Both the position numbers and the translations under genes were made by a program. This document shows, piece after piece, positions 56,185 through 64,000 of a stretch of 64,000 bases of DNA. Under the pieces are notes generated by a model that did no database searches, was not told the origin of the DNA, and saw nothing but the letters and a program-made list of their open reading frames with translations. Origin of the DNA: Reinekea marina (GTDB lineage Bacteria > Pseudomonadota > Gammaproteobacteria > Pseudomonadales > Natronospirillaceae); assembly GCF_030409715.1 (NCBI RefSeq), contig NZ_JAUFQI010000001.1:1233001-1297000 (forward strand), given 5' to 3'. Every line of letters starts with the position of its first letter. The stretch's first letter is position 1.

Positions 56185-56306
56185 TGTTTGTCTCCATTAC
56201 TGTTTCTATTTATTAAGAGGCCATTGCCGTCTCTTGCGAATTGATTGTGCTGGTGCTGTTAAATAAACCTAATATTTCGCAGAAGCACCAACAGTGATCA
56301 TGAATA

Positions 56307-56322
56307 AGCAATCGCTATGCCA
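56307..56322 (-). promoter_or_regulatory. Sigma-54 promoter of glnA
   Basis: On the minus strand TGGCATAGCGATTGCT fits TGGCAC-N5-TTGCW with one mismatch and exact GG-N10-GC spacing. The transcript would start near 56296, giving a leader of about 110 nt. Confidence 0.72.
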
Positions 56323-56385
56323 GAGAGCCAAATGGCATAGTAATGGGCGTTAGCGCTCAGTATAGAGCAGAAAATAGAGAAATGA

Positions 56386-56402
56386 TGCATCAAAGTGGTG
56401 CT
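56386..56402. promoter_or_regulatory. NtrC site 1 of glnA
   Basis: TGCATCAAAGTGGTGCT matches the NtrC dyad TGCACCA-N3-TGGTGCA at 12 of 14 fixed positions. It lies about 70 bp upstream of the -24 element. Confidence 0.68.
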
Positions 56403-56415
56403 TTGCGTGTTGTTG

Positions 56416-56432
56416 TGCGTTGTTTTGGTGCA
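56416..56432. promoter_or_regulatory. NtrC site 2 of glnA
   Basis: TGCGTTGTTTTGGTGCA has a perfect right half (TGGTGCA) and TGC at the left end. Its centre lies 30 bp from that of site 1, close to the paired enhancer spacing known at E. coli glnA. The remainder of the 370-bp glnA-thiI gap shows no gene. Confidence 0.55.
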
Positions 56433-56555
56433 TAAGTGTGGTGCGTGATTGTAAGTTGATGCAGCCACTTTACCTACGCTTTTTCTGCGCCCAATAGCTG
56501 ACTCATTACGCTTAGGTGCTATAATCGCCTTTTAATTTGAATGCGCCCAACTAAC

Positions 56556-58022
56556 ATGAAATTCGTAGTAAAGTTCTTCCCTGAAATCACCATCAAAACT
56601 AAACCTGTCCGTAAACTTCTTATTAAGCAGTTGGGTCAAAACATTCGCAATGTGTTACTTAAAGTTAGCGCCGATGCAAAAATGCGCAATCTTTGGGATT
56701 CCATTGAAGTTTGGACACCTGAAGACGCCAGTGACGCGGTCAATGACAGCGTTTATGGGGCATTGGTGTGCATTCCGGGCATTGCACACATTAATAAGGT
56801 GGTTGAGTTTCCATTAGTCGATCTAGATCAGGTGATAACAGATACGCTGAGTGTTTGGGGGGACGCGCTCAATAATAAAACCTTTGTTGTTCGGGCTAAA
56901 CGAACCGGCAAACACGACTTCACTTCTGTCGATTTAGAGCGTTATGTGGGCGGTGGCATTAATCAACGATCAAATGCTAAAGGCGTTGACCTACATAACC
57001 CTGAAATAACCATCAATCTAGAAGTTCGTGATCAACGCGTGTTTGTCATTGATCAACGACGAGAAGGCCTTGGAGGGTTTCCGTTAGGGACGGCCGGCAC
57101 AACTGTTACGCTGGTCAGCGGTGGCTTTGACTCAACAGTGGCTACCTATCAGATTATGCGTCGAGGGATAAAAACTCACTTTTTGTTTTTTAACTTAGGC
57201 GGTGCCGCGCATGAAAACAGTGTTAAGGAAGTTATCTATTATCTATGGAAAAAGTATGGCAGTTCGCACCGTGTGAAGTTTATCTCTGTACCATTTGAAG
57301 GGGTTGTCGAAGGGATATTAGATCAGGTTGAAGATCGCTATATGGGTGTTGTGTTAAAGAGAATGATGATGCGGGCCGCCAATAAAGTGAGCGATAAAGT
57401 TGGCACCGATGCTTACGTTACTGGTGAAGCCATAGCGCAAGTATCTAGCCAAACCATGATGAATCAGCGCTTGATCGATGATGTCACGGATCGTATGGTT
57501 ATTCGACCGCTGGCCGTGACAGACAAGCAAACCATAGTTGATGCTGCGCGTTCAATTGGGGCCGCGAGCTTTGTAGAGCGAATTCCAGAATATTGTGGCG
57601 TGATTTCAAGAAAGCCAAATGCCGCCTGTAAAAAAGCGGATGTAGAAGCTGCAGAATCGACCTTCGATTTTAACTTGCTAGAACAAGCGTTAGAGTCGGC
57701 TAATGTTGAATCGATCGAAACCATGAAGTGGCAACCCACCTCTGAAATAGATCATGCGGTGTCAGCTAAGATTGATCGAGAAACGGCGGTTATTATCGAT
57801 GTTCGACATCCAAATGATATTGAGCAGCAGGCGTTCAAGTTGGAAAACCATGAAGTAATTAATATTCCGTTTTACAGTATTAATAAGCGCTTTAAAGAGT
57901 TGGACTCAAGTAAAGAGTATTTATTGTATTGCGATAAAGGCGTGATGAGTAAGATGCACGCACTGCATTTGAGTGATGCTGGCTTTAAAAATGTCGGGGT
58001 GTATCACGACGATTCGCTTTGA
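56556..58022 (+). CDS. thiI: tRNA 4-thiouridine synthase ThiI with rhodanese domain
   Basis: ThiI makes s4U8 in tRNA and supplies sulfur for thiamine thiazole. This 488-residue long form has a THUMP domain (MKFVVKFFPEITIKTKPVRK onward), the PP-loop SGGFDSTVATY near 190, and a C-terminal rhodanese with the persulfide Cys in LLYCDKGVMSKMHA near 458. The start is the ATG giving the conserved MKF. An in-frame ATG five codons upstream is less likely. It overlaps the convergent diguanylate cyclase gene by 19 bp. Confidence 0.96.
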   Translation: MKFVVKFFPEITIKTKPVRKLLIKQLGQNIRNVLLKVSADAKMRNLWDSIEVWTPEDASDAVNDSVYGALVCIPGIAHINKVVEFPLVDLDQVITDTLSVWGDALNNKTFVVRAKRTGKHDFTSVDLERYVGGGINQRSNAKGVDLHNPEITINLEVRDQRVFVIDQRREGLGGFPLGTAGTTVTLVSGGFDSTVATYQIMRRGIKTHFLFFNLGGAAHENSVKEVIYYLWKKYGSSHRVKFISVPFEGVVEGILDQVEDRYMGVVLKRMMMRAANKVSDKVGTDAYVTGEAIAQVSSQTMMNQRLIDDVTDRMVIRPLAVTDKQTIVDAARSIGAASFVERIPEYCGVISRKPNAACKKADVEAAESTFDFNLLEQALESANVESIETMKWQPTSEIDHAVSAKIDRETAVIIDVRHPNDIEQQAFKLENHEVINIPFYSINKRFKELDSSKEYLLYCDKGVMSKMHALHLSDAGFKNVGVYHDDSL

Positions 58023-60769
58023 TCGGCTAGGGTGTAACCATTTTTTTCATGATGTTTACGCCAATAAAGCGCTTTGTCGGCACGGTTGTAGAGGGTGTCA
58101 AAATCTTCACCGTGCTTAGGGTAAAGCGCTACGCCCATCGAAGCACTAGAGTTAAACGAATGATCCTGCCATTTAACCGGTTCAGATAAGCCCAAAAGAA
58201 TCTTTTGAGCAAAGGCGTCGATATCGTTCGGGTTGTCTAAACGAGCAATGATGATAAATTCATCTCCCCCTAAACGGGACACTGTATCGTTTTTACGAAC
58301 ATTGCTCACAAATCGCTGAGCCAACTCTTTAAGTAACGCATCACCGGCAGGGTGCCCGTATTCATCGTTAATTTGTTTAAAGTTATCAAGATCAATAACA
58401 ATGAGTGCCACCACCTTTTTATCTCGCATGGCCTGGCTGGTGGTCTGTTCAAACCGATCCGATAATAATAGCCGATTAGGCAGTTTTGTCAGTGGATCAT
58501 GAAAAGCCAATTGCTGATAAATATTTTTATCGAACTCGAGTGTTTTCTCTTTCTGTTTAAAATCGGTAATGTCTTGGACTGCGCCGTATAAATATTTTTT
58601 ATTGTTGCCAGTTTCATAACCGGTTTGTGCACTGACGCGAATCCAACGCTCTGGTTCAAACCCAGAAAGCTTCAACTCAACTTCTTGATGCGTGTCACTG
58701 ATGAACGCTTCTTTAACCTTTTGAACAATCATTGATTCAGAGTGCGGATCAAGGACTTTAGAAATACTTTTCACGGTTAAACTGTAAGAGCTTGGTATCG
58801 ATAAAATTCGATAGGTTTCTTCAGTAAAAGTGAATTCTTGTTTTTCTATATTGAGTTCCCAGCCACCGACACGCGACATTCGACTGGTTTGACGTAATAG
58901 ATTTTGTGAATGTTCGAGTTCTTTAAAAGTATTCCGATAATCTGAAATGTCTCGAATGATCACCCAGCTTCCGATAATGTTACCGGCCGAGTCTTTCATG
59001 CCGCTGGCACGAATACTGATTGGAATGCGTCGGCCGTTTTTACTCAAGACTTCTTTTTCGACAATATCACTATAGCCACGTTCGGCAACTTGCTTAGCCA
59101 TTAAGGCATCTACCTCTTCCCAGCCTGCCGGTGTAAATTTGCGGTAGTCGAGATCTCTAAGCTCTTCCTGGCTATAGCCAATAAGCTCTAAATAGGCACG
59201 GTTCGCGTATTGGATTTCGTCTTTCGGCGACCATAATGCGATAGCGTCAAAGCTGTTCGAAAATAATGAGCGAAATCTACGTTCACTTTCTGCAAGGCTA
59301 TCAACTAGCCTGTCGCGTTGTTCGTTGCTACGTGAAATAGACCAAACACCCTCGGGGTGGCCGCTTTCAGAGCGGATCAATACAGTTCGAATCGAAACAG
59401 GAACCAGTCGGCCATCGGGCAGTTCAAAATCTTTTGAATAAACATCAGAGTAGCCACGGGCTAACAGTTGGTCTCTAAAAATAGATTCTTCACGCTGTAT
59501 ATCGTGGGCAGGCGTGATCTCTTTATAAGACATGCCGACAAGCTCTGCAGAAGTCCTTTGAACCATATCGCAAAAGGCTTGATTGGCAACTTCTATAATG
59601 CCCTCGAAGCTAGAGTAGGCGATCGCATCAATGGATTTTTCGAGCAACATCTCAAAGCGTTTTTTCTGGCGACGATACTTCTCTTCTTCGGCTGAAATTG
59701 GGTGGTAGATACACCATGCGCCACTGTAAGTGTCTTCGTCATCGTAATGAGGAAATAATTGCACGGATACATTTGTAATAGAGCCGTCGGCGCGCTGAAG
59801 TTGCTTTTCAAAAGGTTCGATAAATCCAGAATCAACAAATTGCTGCATTTCTTTCGCGGTTAGTTCAAAGCTGTGTTTTGCATTGAAATAGGCAAAATGC
59901 CGACCGATGATGTAATCCCTATCAAAGCCCAGCATGGTTGCGAACTGCTGGTTTGCTTCAATGTAGTTGCCTTGGACATTGGTTAAGGCAATTCCGTCTC
60001 TGTTATTTTCAAATAGAGTCTTAAAATGAGATAGGGTGGCATTCAGCTTTTGTTGTAATTTAGTGGCGTGAGATAAGTCGGCTATAAAGCACCAAAAATA
60101 CATATGGTTGCCAATATCGAACGGGGTCACACGAATTGAAATCGAGGTTTGTACGCCTAAGTTTCCCTTTAAAGTTCCTTGAACGGCCAGTGTCTCGGCA
60201 CTTGAAAGCCAGTCAGAAAAAGACCCGGCAATCGTAACCACATCGTCAATAGCCACTGTAGCAATGGCGGTGTCGTGCAAGCCAGTTAGCTTTTTAAAAG
60301 CTGAATTCGTTGATATTATTTTGAGTGATTCATCAAATAGTGCAATACCATCTGGAGAATCATCAAAAAGCTGAAGCCAGGCGTTCTGAGGTAAGGTAGT
60401 TTGAAGCGCATTGGCTTTTTCGAGCTTTAATTGATAACCGACAATTTCGTTGTCAACGGTGAGCTTTTTTACAAAAAAGGAACTGACTTTTTCGAAACCA
60501 CTGAAGTTTCCAAGTACGGAAATACGTCCTGTTACGAGCCATTGCTTTTGGTGTTGAGTTGCTTCCGTGAGCCACTCTAAATTAGGGGCTTCTGATGTTT
60601 GGGAAACTAGTAATTGTTGTCCAATAATAGCGCTGCTTTCAACCCTAAGGAATTCAGCAAGGGTCTGGCTAATAGCTTGAATTGTCCCTTCTTTGGAACA
60701 AAGGATTGCCAAACTGTCACTGTTTGTGAAAGCTCCTAGGTAGAGTGACTGAAGATGAGTTTCAGGCAT
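58004..60769 (-). CDS. Multi-PAS diguanylate cyclase
   Basis: This 921-residue cytoplasmic protein has no TM. About six PAS-like domains span residues 10-740, then a GGDEF domain follows at about 755-915. The active site reads RLGGDEF, and an RxxD inhibitory site (RKND) sits five residues before it, so it should be active and product-inhibited. There is no EAL domain. PAS 4 and PAS 5 look duplicated (RGYSDVYSKDFELPDGRLVP versus RGYSDIVEKEVLSKNGRRIP). It follows secB by 31 bp. Confidence 0.93.
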   Translation of the reverse strand: MPETHLQSLYLGAFTNSDSLAILCSKEGTIQAISQTLAEFLRVESSAIIGQQLLVSQTSEAPNLEWLTEATQHQKQWLVTGRISVLGNFSGFEKVSSFFVKKLTVDNEIVGYQLKLEKANALQTTLPQNAWLQLFDDSPDGIALFDESLKIISTNSAFKKLTGLHDTAIATVAIDDVVTIAGSFSDWLSSAETLAVQGTLKGNLGVQTSISIRVTPFDIGNHMYFWCFIADLSHATKLQQKLNATLSHFKTLFENNRDGIALTNVQGNYIEANQQFATMLGFDRDYIIGRHFAYFNAKHSFELTAKEMQQFVDSGFIEPFEKQLQRADGSITNVSVQLFPHYDDEDTYSGAWCIYHPISAEEEKYRRQKKRFEMLLEKSIDAIAYSSFEGIIEVANQAFCDMVQRTSAELVGMSYKEITPAHDIQREESIFRDQLLARGYSDVYSKDFELPDGRLVPVSIRTVLIRSESGHPEGVWSISRSNEQRDRLVDSLAESERRFRSLFSNSFDAIALWSPKDEIQYANRAYLELIGYSQEELRDLDYRKFTPAGWEEVDALMAKQVAERGYSDIVEKEVLSKNGRRIPISIRASGMKDSAGNIIGSWVIIRDISDYRNTFKELEHSQNLLRQTSRMSRVGGWELNIEKQEFTFTEETYRILSIPSSYSLTVKSISKVLDPHSESMIVQKVKEAFISDTHQEVELKLSGFEPERWIRVSAQTGYETGNNKKYLYGAVQDITDFKQKEKTLEFDKNIYQQLAFHDPLTKLPNRLLLSDRFEQTTSQAMRDKKVVALIVIDLDNFKQINDEYGHPAGDALLKELAQRFVSNVRKNDTVSRLGGDEFIIIARLDNPNDIDAFAQKILLGLSEPVKWQDHSFNSSASMGVALYPKHGEDFDTLYNRADKALYWRKHHEKNGYTLADQSESS

Positions 60770-60800
60770 TCGGCAATCCTATTGCATGAGGGTATGTCGC

Positions 60801-61247
60801 TTAATTAGTGGTAGCGTTTTCCACTTCCGCTTTATTCTGTGCAAACAGCGCATCAAAATTTACTGGCGCTAGCATTAAGGCTGGGAAGCTGCCTTTGATC
60901 ACTTGTGCATCAATAGCTTCACGAGCATAAGGGAATAAAATGTTTGGGCAGTATGCGCCAAGCATTTGGTCACGTGTTTCTTCTGGGAAGCCAGATAGGG
61001 TAAAGATGCCCGCTTGTTGAACTTCACATAAAAATGCAGTTTCTTCTTCTAGCTTTGCGGAGACTGTTAAGGTTAAGACAACTTCAAACACACCTTCATC
61101 TAAAACACTGGTGCTGGTGTTTAAATCTAACTTGACCTGTGGCTTCCATTCTTTGCGGAAAATGGCTGGCGAGTTTGGGCTTTCAAATGATAAGTCTTTT
61201 AAATACAAACGCTGGATGCCAAATTGAGGTTGTTGCTGTTCAGTCAT
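60801..61247 (-). CDS. secB: Protein-export chaperone SecB
   Basis: This 148-residue acidic tetrameric chaperone delivers unfolded precursors to SecA. It shows [47 protein letters not shown] split around the family strand, and [16 protein letters not shown] [15 protein letters not shown]. It lies downstream of grxC with a 216-bp gap, in the same order as in enterobacteria. Confidence 0.96.
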   Translation of the reverse strand: MTEQQQPQFGIQRLYLKDLSFESPNSPAIFRKEWKPQVKLDLNTSTSVLDEGVFEVVLTLTVSAKLEEETAFLCEVQQAGIFTLSGFPEETRDQMLGAYCPNILFPYAREAIDAQVIKGSFPALMLAPVNFDALFAQNKAEVENATTN

Positions 61248-61463
61248 GGGACTTCCTAATATCTTATTATAGTTTCAATTGCGTAGCAGGCAATTTGGGT
61301 ATTTCGGGTGCTCATTGAGCGACCTAGTTCAAAAAAGGGTGTTGAGCATTAGATTAACGAAATATTGTCATCGTTGTCGAACTTAAGTGACATATTACCT
61401 AAGTTTTCAACGCATGCCTTTATTGTGGATATTTCGTTATTAATAATGGTAGTTTTCCGCCTA

Positions 61464-61724
61464 TTATGCCTCGTCTAGCAGTATATTAAGCTTGCCAGAT
61501 CGTTCTAGTGCATAAAGTTCATCGCATCCGCCCACATGGGTTGAACCAATCCAAATTTGTGGAACACTGGTCCGGCCACTTTCTGTTGTCATTTTTTGAC
61601 GCAGCGCGGGTTGGCCATCGACTTTTAACTCTTCATAGCGTACTTTTTTTGAATCGAGCAATTGTTTAGCTCGAATACAAAAAGGGCACCAATCTGAAGA
61701 GTACATTTTTACGGTTGCAGTCAT
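61464..61724 (-). CDS. grxC: Glutaredoxin 3
   Basis: This 86-residue dithiol glutaredoxin has active site CPFC (residues 13-16; the usual motif is CPYC), the TSVP cis-Pro loop and the GGCDEL glutathione-binding end. It reduces ribonucleotide reductase and mixed disulfides. It starts 15 bp after the rhodanese gene, so both are likely co-transcribed. Confidence 0.95.
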   Translation of the reverse strand: MTATVKMYSSDWCPFCIRAKQLLDSKKVRYEELKVDGQPALRQKMTTESGRTSVPQIWIGSTHVGGCDELYALERSGKLNILLDEA

Positions 61725-61739
61725 TTTGAGGCTACCTTT

Positions 61740-62159
61740 TTACTTTTTAACCAATGGCAAGTTGCTGTTTTGCCACTCTAAAATGCCACCGCGCAGTTTA
61801 AATAACTTAGAGAAACCTTCTTTAGCCAAAATTGCACCGGTTGCGCCAGCCGTTGTGCCTGTTTTGCAAATCAAAATAACAGGCTGGTCTTTAAAGGGTT
61901 CTAATTCACCAAGGCGTTTTTGAACATCTCGGGCTGGAATGTTAGTCGCATTGGGTAGGTGACCTTTATTAAATTCGTCTTTTGCGCGAATATCGATCAC
62001 TTTAGCGTCTTCATTATTAATTTTTTGGGTTACCTGCTGGGGTGATAAAGCGAGGCCACCGCGGGCACCTTCTGTCTTCATAAGCAAAATAGCTAAGGCA
62101 ATCCAAAGTGATGTAAGAATCCAGTGGTTTACGGCAAATTCCAAAAGCTGTTCTAACAT
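61740..62159 (-). CDS. yibN: Membrane-anchored rhodanese (YibN-like)
   Basis: This 139-residue protein has an N-terminal TM segment (FAVNHWILTSLWIALAILLM) and a rhodanese domain with VIDIRAKDEFNKGHLPNATN and the active-site loop CKTGTTA near 105. The order yibN-grxC-secB divergent from gpmI is the same as in E. coli. The topology implies a cytoplasmic or periplasmic sulfur carrier at the inner membrane. Confidence 0.92.
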   Translation of the reverse strand: MLEQLLEFAVNHWILTSLWIALAILLMKTEGARGGLALSPQQVTQKINNEDAKVIDIRAKDEFNKGHLPNATNIPARDVQKRLGELEPFKDQPVILICKTGTTAGATGAILAKEGFSKLFKLRGGILEWQNSNLPLVKK

Positions 62160-62327
62160 GGGTCAATCTCTAGACAATAAAAAAGAGGCCGCAGTATACA
62201 CAAGCTGTCCACTTCTAACACCTGTCTTCATGCCGAAAATTGCCTATTATCATGCTCGGTTAATTTAAATATTCGTAATTTTTAACAATTACAACTCGCA
62301 GTTTGTCGCTATTTTAGTACACTATTA

Positions 62328-62342
62328 TGTAATTTTCCTACA
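62328..62342. promoter_or_regulatory. HexR-like operator upstream of gpmI
   Basis: TGTAATTTTCCTACA shares 11 of 15 bases with the HexR palindrome (TGTAATTAAATTACA), including both outer TGTA/TACA arms. It lies 24 bp before the start codon. The first site, at pfkA, is a better match. Confidence 0.42.
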
Positions 62343-62366
62343 TTTTGGTTTGAGAGGCTTTGGATC

Positions 62367-63911
62367 ATGGCAACAGGTAAAACCGCGGTATTACTGATTT
62401 TAGATGGATTTGGCTACAGCGAGACATCTAAATCAAACGCAATTGAACAAGCGAATACACCCAACTGGGACCGTTTATGGTCTGTTTACCCTCATAGCTT
62501 GATTCAAACGTCTGGCATGGCCGTAGGACTTCCCGATGGACAAATGGGGAATTCAGAAGTCGGTCATATGAATCTAGGGGCTGGCCGTACGGTTTATCAG
62601 CAACTAACAAGAGTCACAAAAGCCATTAAAGACGGTGATTTCTTTGAAAACCCTGTGTTAACTGGGGCGGTCGATGCGGCGCTAGATGCAGGCGGCGCGG
62701 TACATATTATGGGGCTGCTTTCGCCAGGCGGCGTTCATTCACATGAAGACCATATTCATGCCATGGTTGATCTAGCGGTACAACGTGGTGCGAAAAAAGT
62801 TTTTGTTCATGCCTTCTTAGACGGACGAGATACTCCACCTCGCAGTGCTTTAAAGTCTATTGAGGCTTTAGAAGCTAAACTAGAAAAACTGGGCGTTGGC
62901 GGTATTGTTTCGCTAATTGGTCGTTACTACGCAATGGATCGAGATAATCGCTGGGAACGTGTTCAGGCTGCTTATAATTTATTGTTTAAAGGTGAAGCGG
63001 ATATCGTAGCCAGTACGCCTATGGATGCGCTGCACGCTGCCTATGAACAAGATAAAGACGATGAGTTCATGCCGGCTGCATCTGTTCGTGCTGATTCAAC
63101 AAACCCTATCACCATTAATGACGGTGATGCGGTTGTATTTATGAATTTTAGACCCGACAGAGCGCGTGAATTGGCCCGCGCAATTATAGACGATGGTTTA
63201 GAATCGGATCTAGATCGCAGTGTTCGTCCTAAGCTATCGAGCTTTGTTACCTTAACAGAGTACGCCGGTGACATCCCGTGTGAAGTTGCATACCCGCCAG
63301 AGAATTTAGTGAACACCATTGGCGAAGTTGTCGCTAATAGTGGCGGCAAGCAATTACGCATCGCTGAAACTGAAAAATACGCACATGTAACCTTTTTCTT
63401 CAGTGGCGGCCAAGAAACTGAATTTGAAGGTGAGAAGCGGATTCTTATTCCTTCACCTAAAGTGGCCACTTACGATTTGCAGCCGGAAATGAGCGCGCCA
63501 GAGGTGACTGAGAAGTTAGTCGATGCGATTGCGTCAAAAGAGTTCGATTTAATTGTTTGTAACTACGCCAATGGTGATATGGTTGGTCATACGGGTAAGC
63601 TCGATGCTGCAATAAAAGCCGTTGAAGCTCTTGATACAGCGGTAGATGCTGTGACAAAAGCGGCATTGGCAGCCGATGCTGAAGTGCTTATTACCGCCGA
63701 TCACGGTAATGTTGAATTGATGGTCGACCCTAAAACGGGCGGCGCTGTGACAAGTCATACACTGTGCCCTGTGCCTTTAGTGTATGTCTCTAACGACAAT
63801 GTAAATGCCGCTCTAAAAGACGGTGCATTGTGTGATATTGCACCAACATTGCTGAAAATTATGGGCAAAGAACGTCCCGAGCAAATGACGGGGCGCAGTT
63901 TACTGGGGTAG
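62367..63911 (+). CDS. gpmI: 2,3-bisphosphoglycerate-independent phosphoglycerate mutase
   Basis: This 514-residue Mn-dependent iPGM has [20 protein letters not shown] at the start, the phosphoserine GNSEVGHMN near 64, [24 protein letters not shown], and [12 protein letters not shown] with [11 protein letters not shown] carrying metal ligands. RBS GAGAGG precedes the ATG. It is divergent from yibN. It is the only mutase type seen here. Confidence 0.97.
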   Translation: MATGKTAVLLILDGFGYSETSKSNAIEQANTPNWDRLWSVYPHSLIQTSGMAVGLPDGQMGNSEVGHMNLGAGRTVYQQLTRVTKAIKDGDFFENPVLTGAVDAALDAGGAVHIMGLLSPGGVHSHEDHIHAMVDLAVQRGAKKVFVHAFLDGRDTPPRSALKSIEALEAKLEKLGVGGIVSLIGRYYAMDRDNRWERVQAAYNLLFKGEADIVASTPMDALHAAYEQDKDDEFMPAASVRADSTNPITINDGDAVVFMNFRPDRARELARAIIDDGLESDLDRSVRPKLSSFVTLTEYAGDIPCEVAYPPENLVNTIGEVVANSGGKQLRIAETEKYAHVTFFFSGGQETEFEGEKRILIPSPKVATYDLQPEMSAPEVTEKLVDAIASKEFDLIVCNYANGDMVGHTGKLDAAIKAVEALDTAVDAVTKAALAADAEVLITADHGNVELMVDPKTGGAVTSHTLCPVPLVYVSNDNVNAALKDGALCDIAPTLLKIMGKERPEQMTGRSLLG

Positions 63912-63921
63912 CACCCTTTCC

Positions 63922-63952
63922 GGCAGAATAAGTGTTGCGCACTTATTCTGCC
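63922..63952 (+). terminator. Hairpin after gpmI
   Basis: GGCAGAATAAGTG and CACTTATTCTGCC form a perfect 13-bp stem with a 5-nt loop 10 bp after the stop. No T-tract follows, so it may stabilise the mRNA or end transcription weakly. The last 48 bases of the window hold no visible gene start. Confidence 0.5.
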
Positions 63953-64000
63953 AAATGTGATCGATGCCTTTAGACAATAGGGGATTTCTTGTTACTATGC

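Noticed and set aside
1..64000. tRNA, rRNA, CRISPR, prophage or IS elements
   Set aside because: I read the intergenic gaps and saw no tRNA cloverleaf ends, repeat-spacer arrays, transposase or phage genes. A covariance-model search would be needed to exclude small RNAs.

Overview
The window looks like core chromosome from a marine gammaproteobacterium with moderate GC (mid-40s per cent by eye). Gene orders point to the Oceanospirillales/Pseudomonadales side of the class: rnt next to motY, leuS-lptE-holA, rpsU-yqeY-dnaG-rpoD divergent from tsaD-folB-folK, glnA divergent from thiI, and yibN-grxC-secB divergent from gpmI. I cannot name a genus. I see no rRNA, tRNA, CRISPR array, phage or insertion sequence. 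The only clear repeat is a family of intergenic units between rpsU and tsaD.

Layout. 1-5.3 kb: rsgA (cut by the window edge), orn, a LysR regulator divergent from a thioredoxin, a MATE exporter, a thiamine-binding-type small protein and RNase T. 5.4-7.2 kb: the flagellar T-ring gene motY behind a sigma-54 promoter, a small unknown gene, and an encapsulated-ferritin-type gene without an encapsulin. 7.2-12.7 kb: an RND pump with its adaptor, then pfkA. 12.9-17.6 kb: an acyl-synthase-like gene coupled to an E1/ThiF-like gene behind a near-consensus sigma-54 promoter, then a run of small accessory enzymes. 17.6-19.6 kb: hisB-hisH-hisF without hisA. 19.7-25.8 kb: a GNAT protein, a methyltransferase, ntrB-ntrC, argG, a PilZ protein and a YHS protein. 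26.1-30.5 kb: an aapJQMP amino-acid ABC transporter. 30.5-37.7 kb: an oxidoreductase, a rhodanese, leuS-lptE-holA and argP/argO. 37.8-43.6 kb: a GH13 glucosidase with an acetyltransferase, a small heat-shock protein behind a probable RNA thermometer, a TrmK-like methyltransferase, a membrane protein and a PLP enzyme. 43.6-51 kb: the macromolecular-synthesis operon, the repeat region and tsaD-folB-folK. 51-64 kb: a phosphate-binding/OmpA fusion, a YgiQ radical-SAM protein, glnA, thiI, a six-PAS diguanylate cyclase, secB, grxC, a rhodanese and gpmI.

Regulation. Nitrogen control is visible in the DNA: glnA and ntrBC each carry a GG-N10-GC promoter and two NtrC-like dyads 30-31 bp apart centre to centre. 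Two other sigma-54-like promoters, before motY and before the acyl-synthase/E1 operon, match each other at 14 of 16 bases. Two glycolytic genes, pfkA and gpmI, carry HexR-like TGTA...TACA sites. The E1/acyl-synthase pair is the best candidate for an undescribed system: a possible adenylating enzyme with an N-acyltransferase of the autoinducer/FeeM type, transcribed from a flagellar-like sigma-54 promoter.
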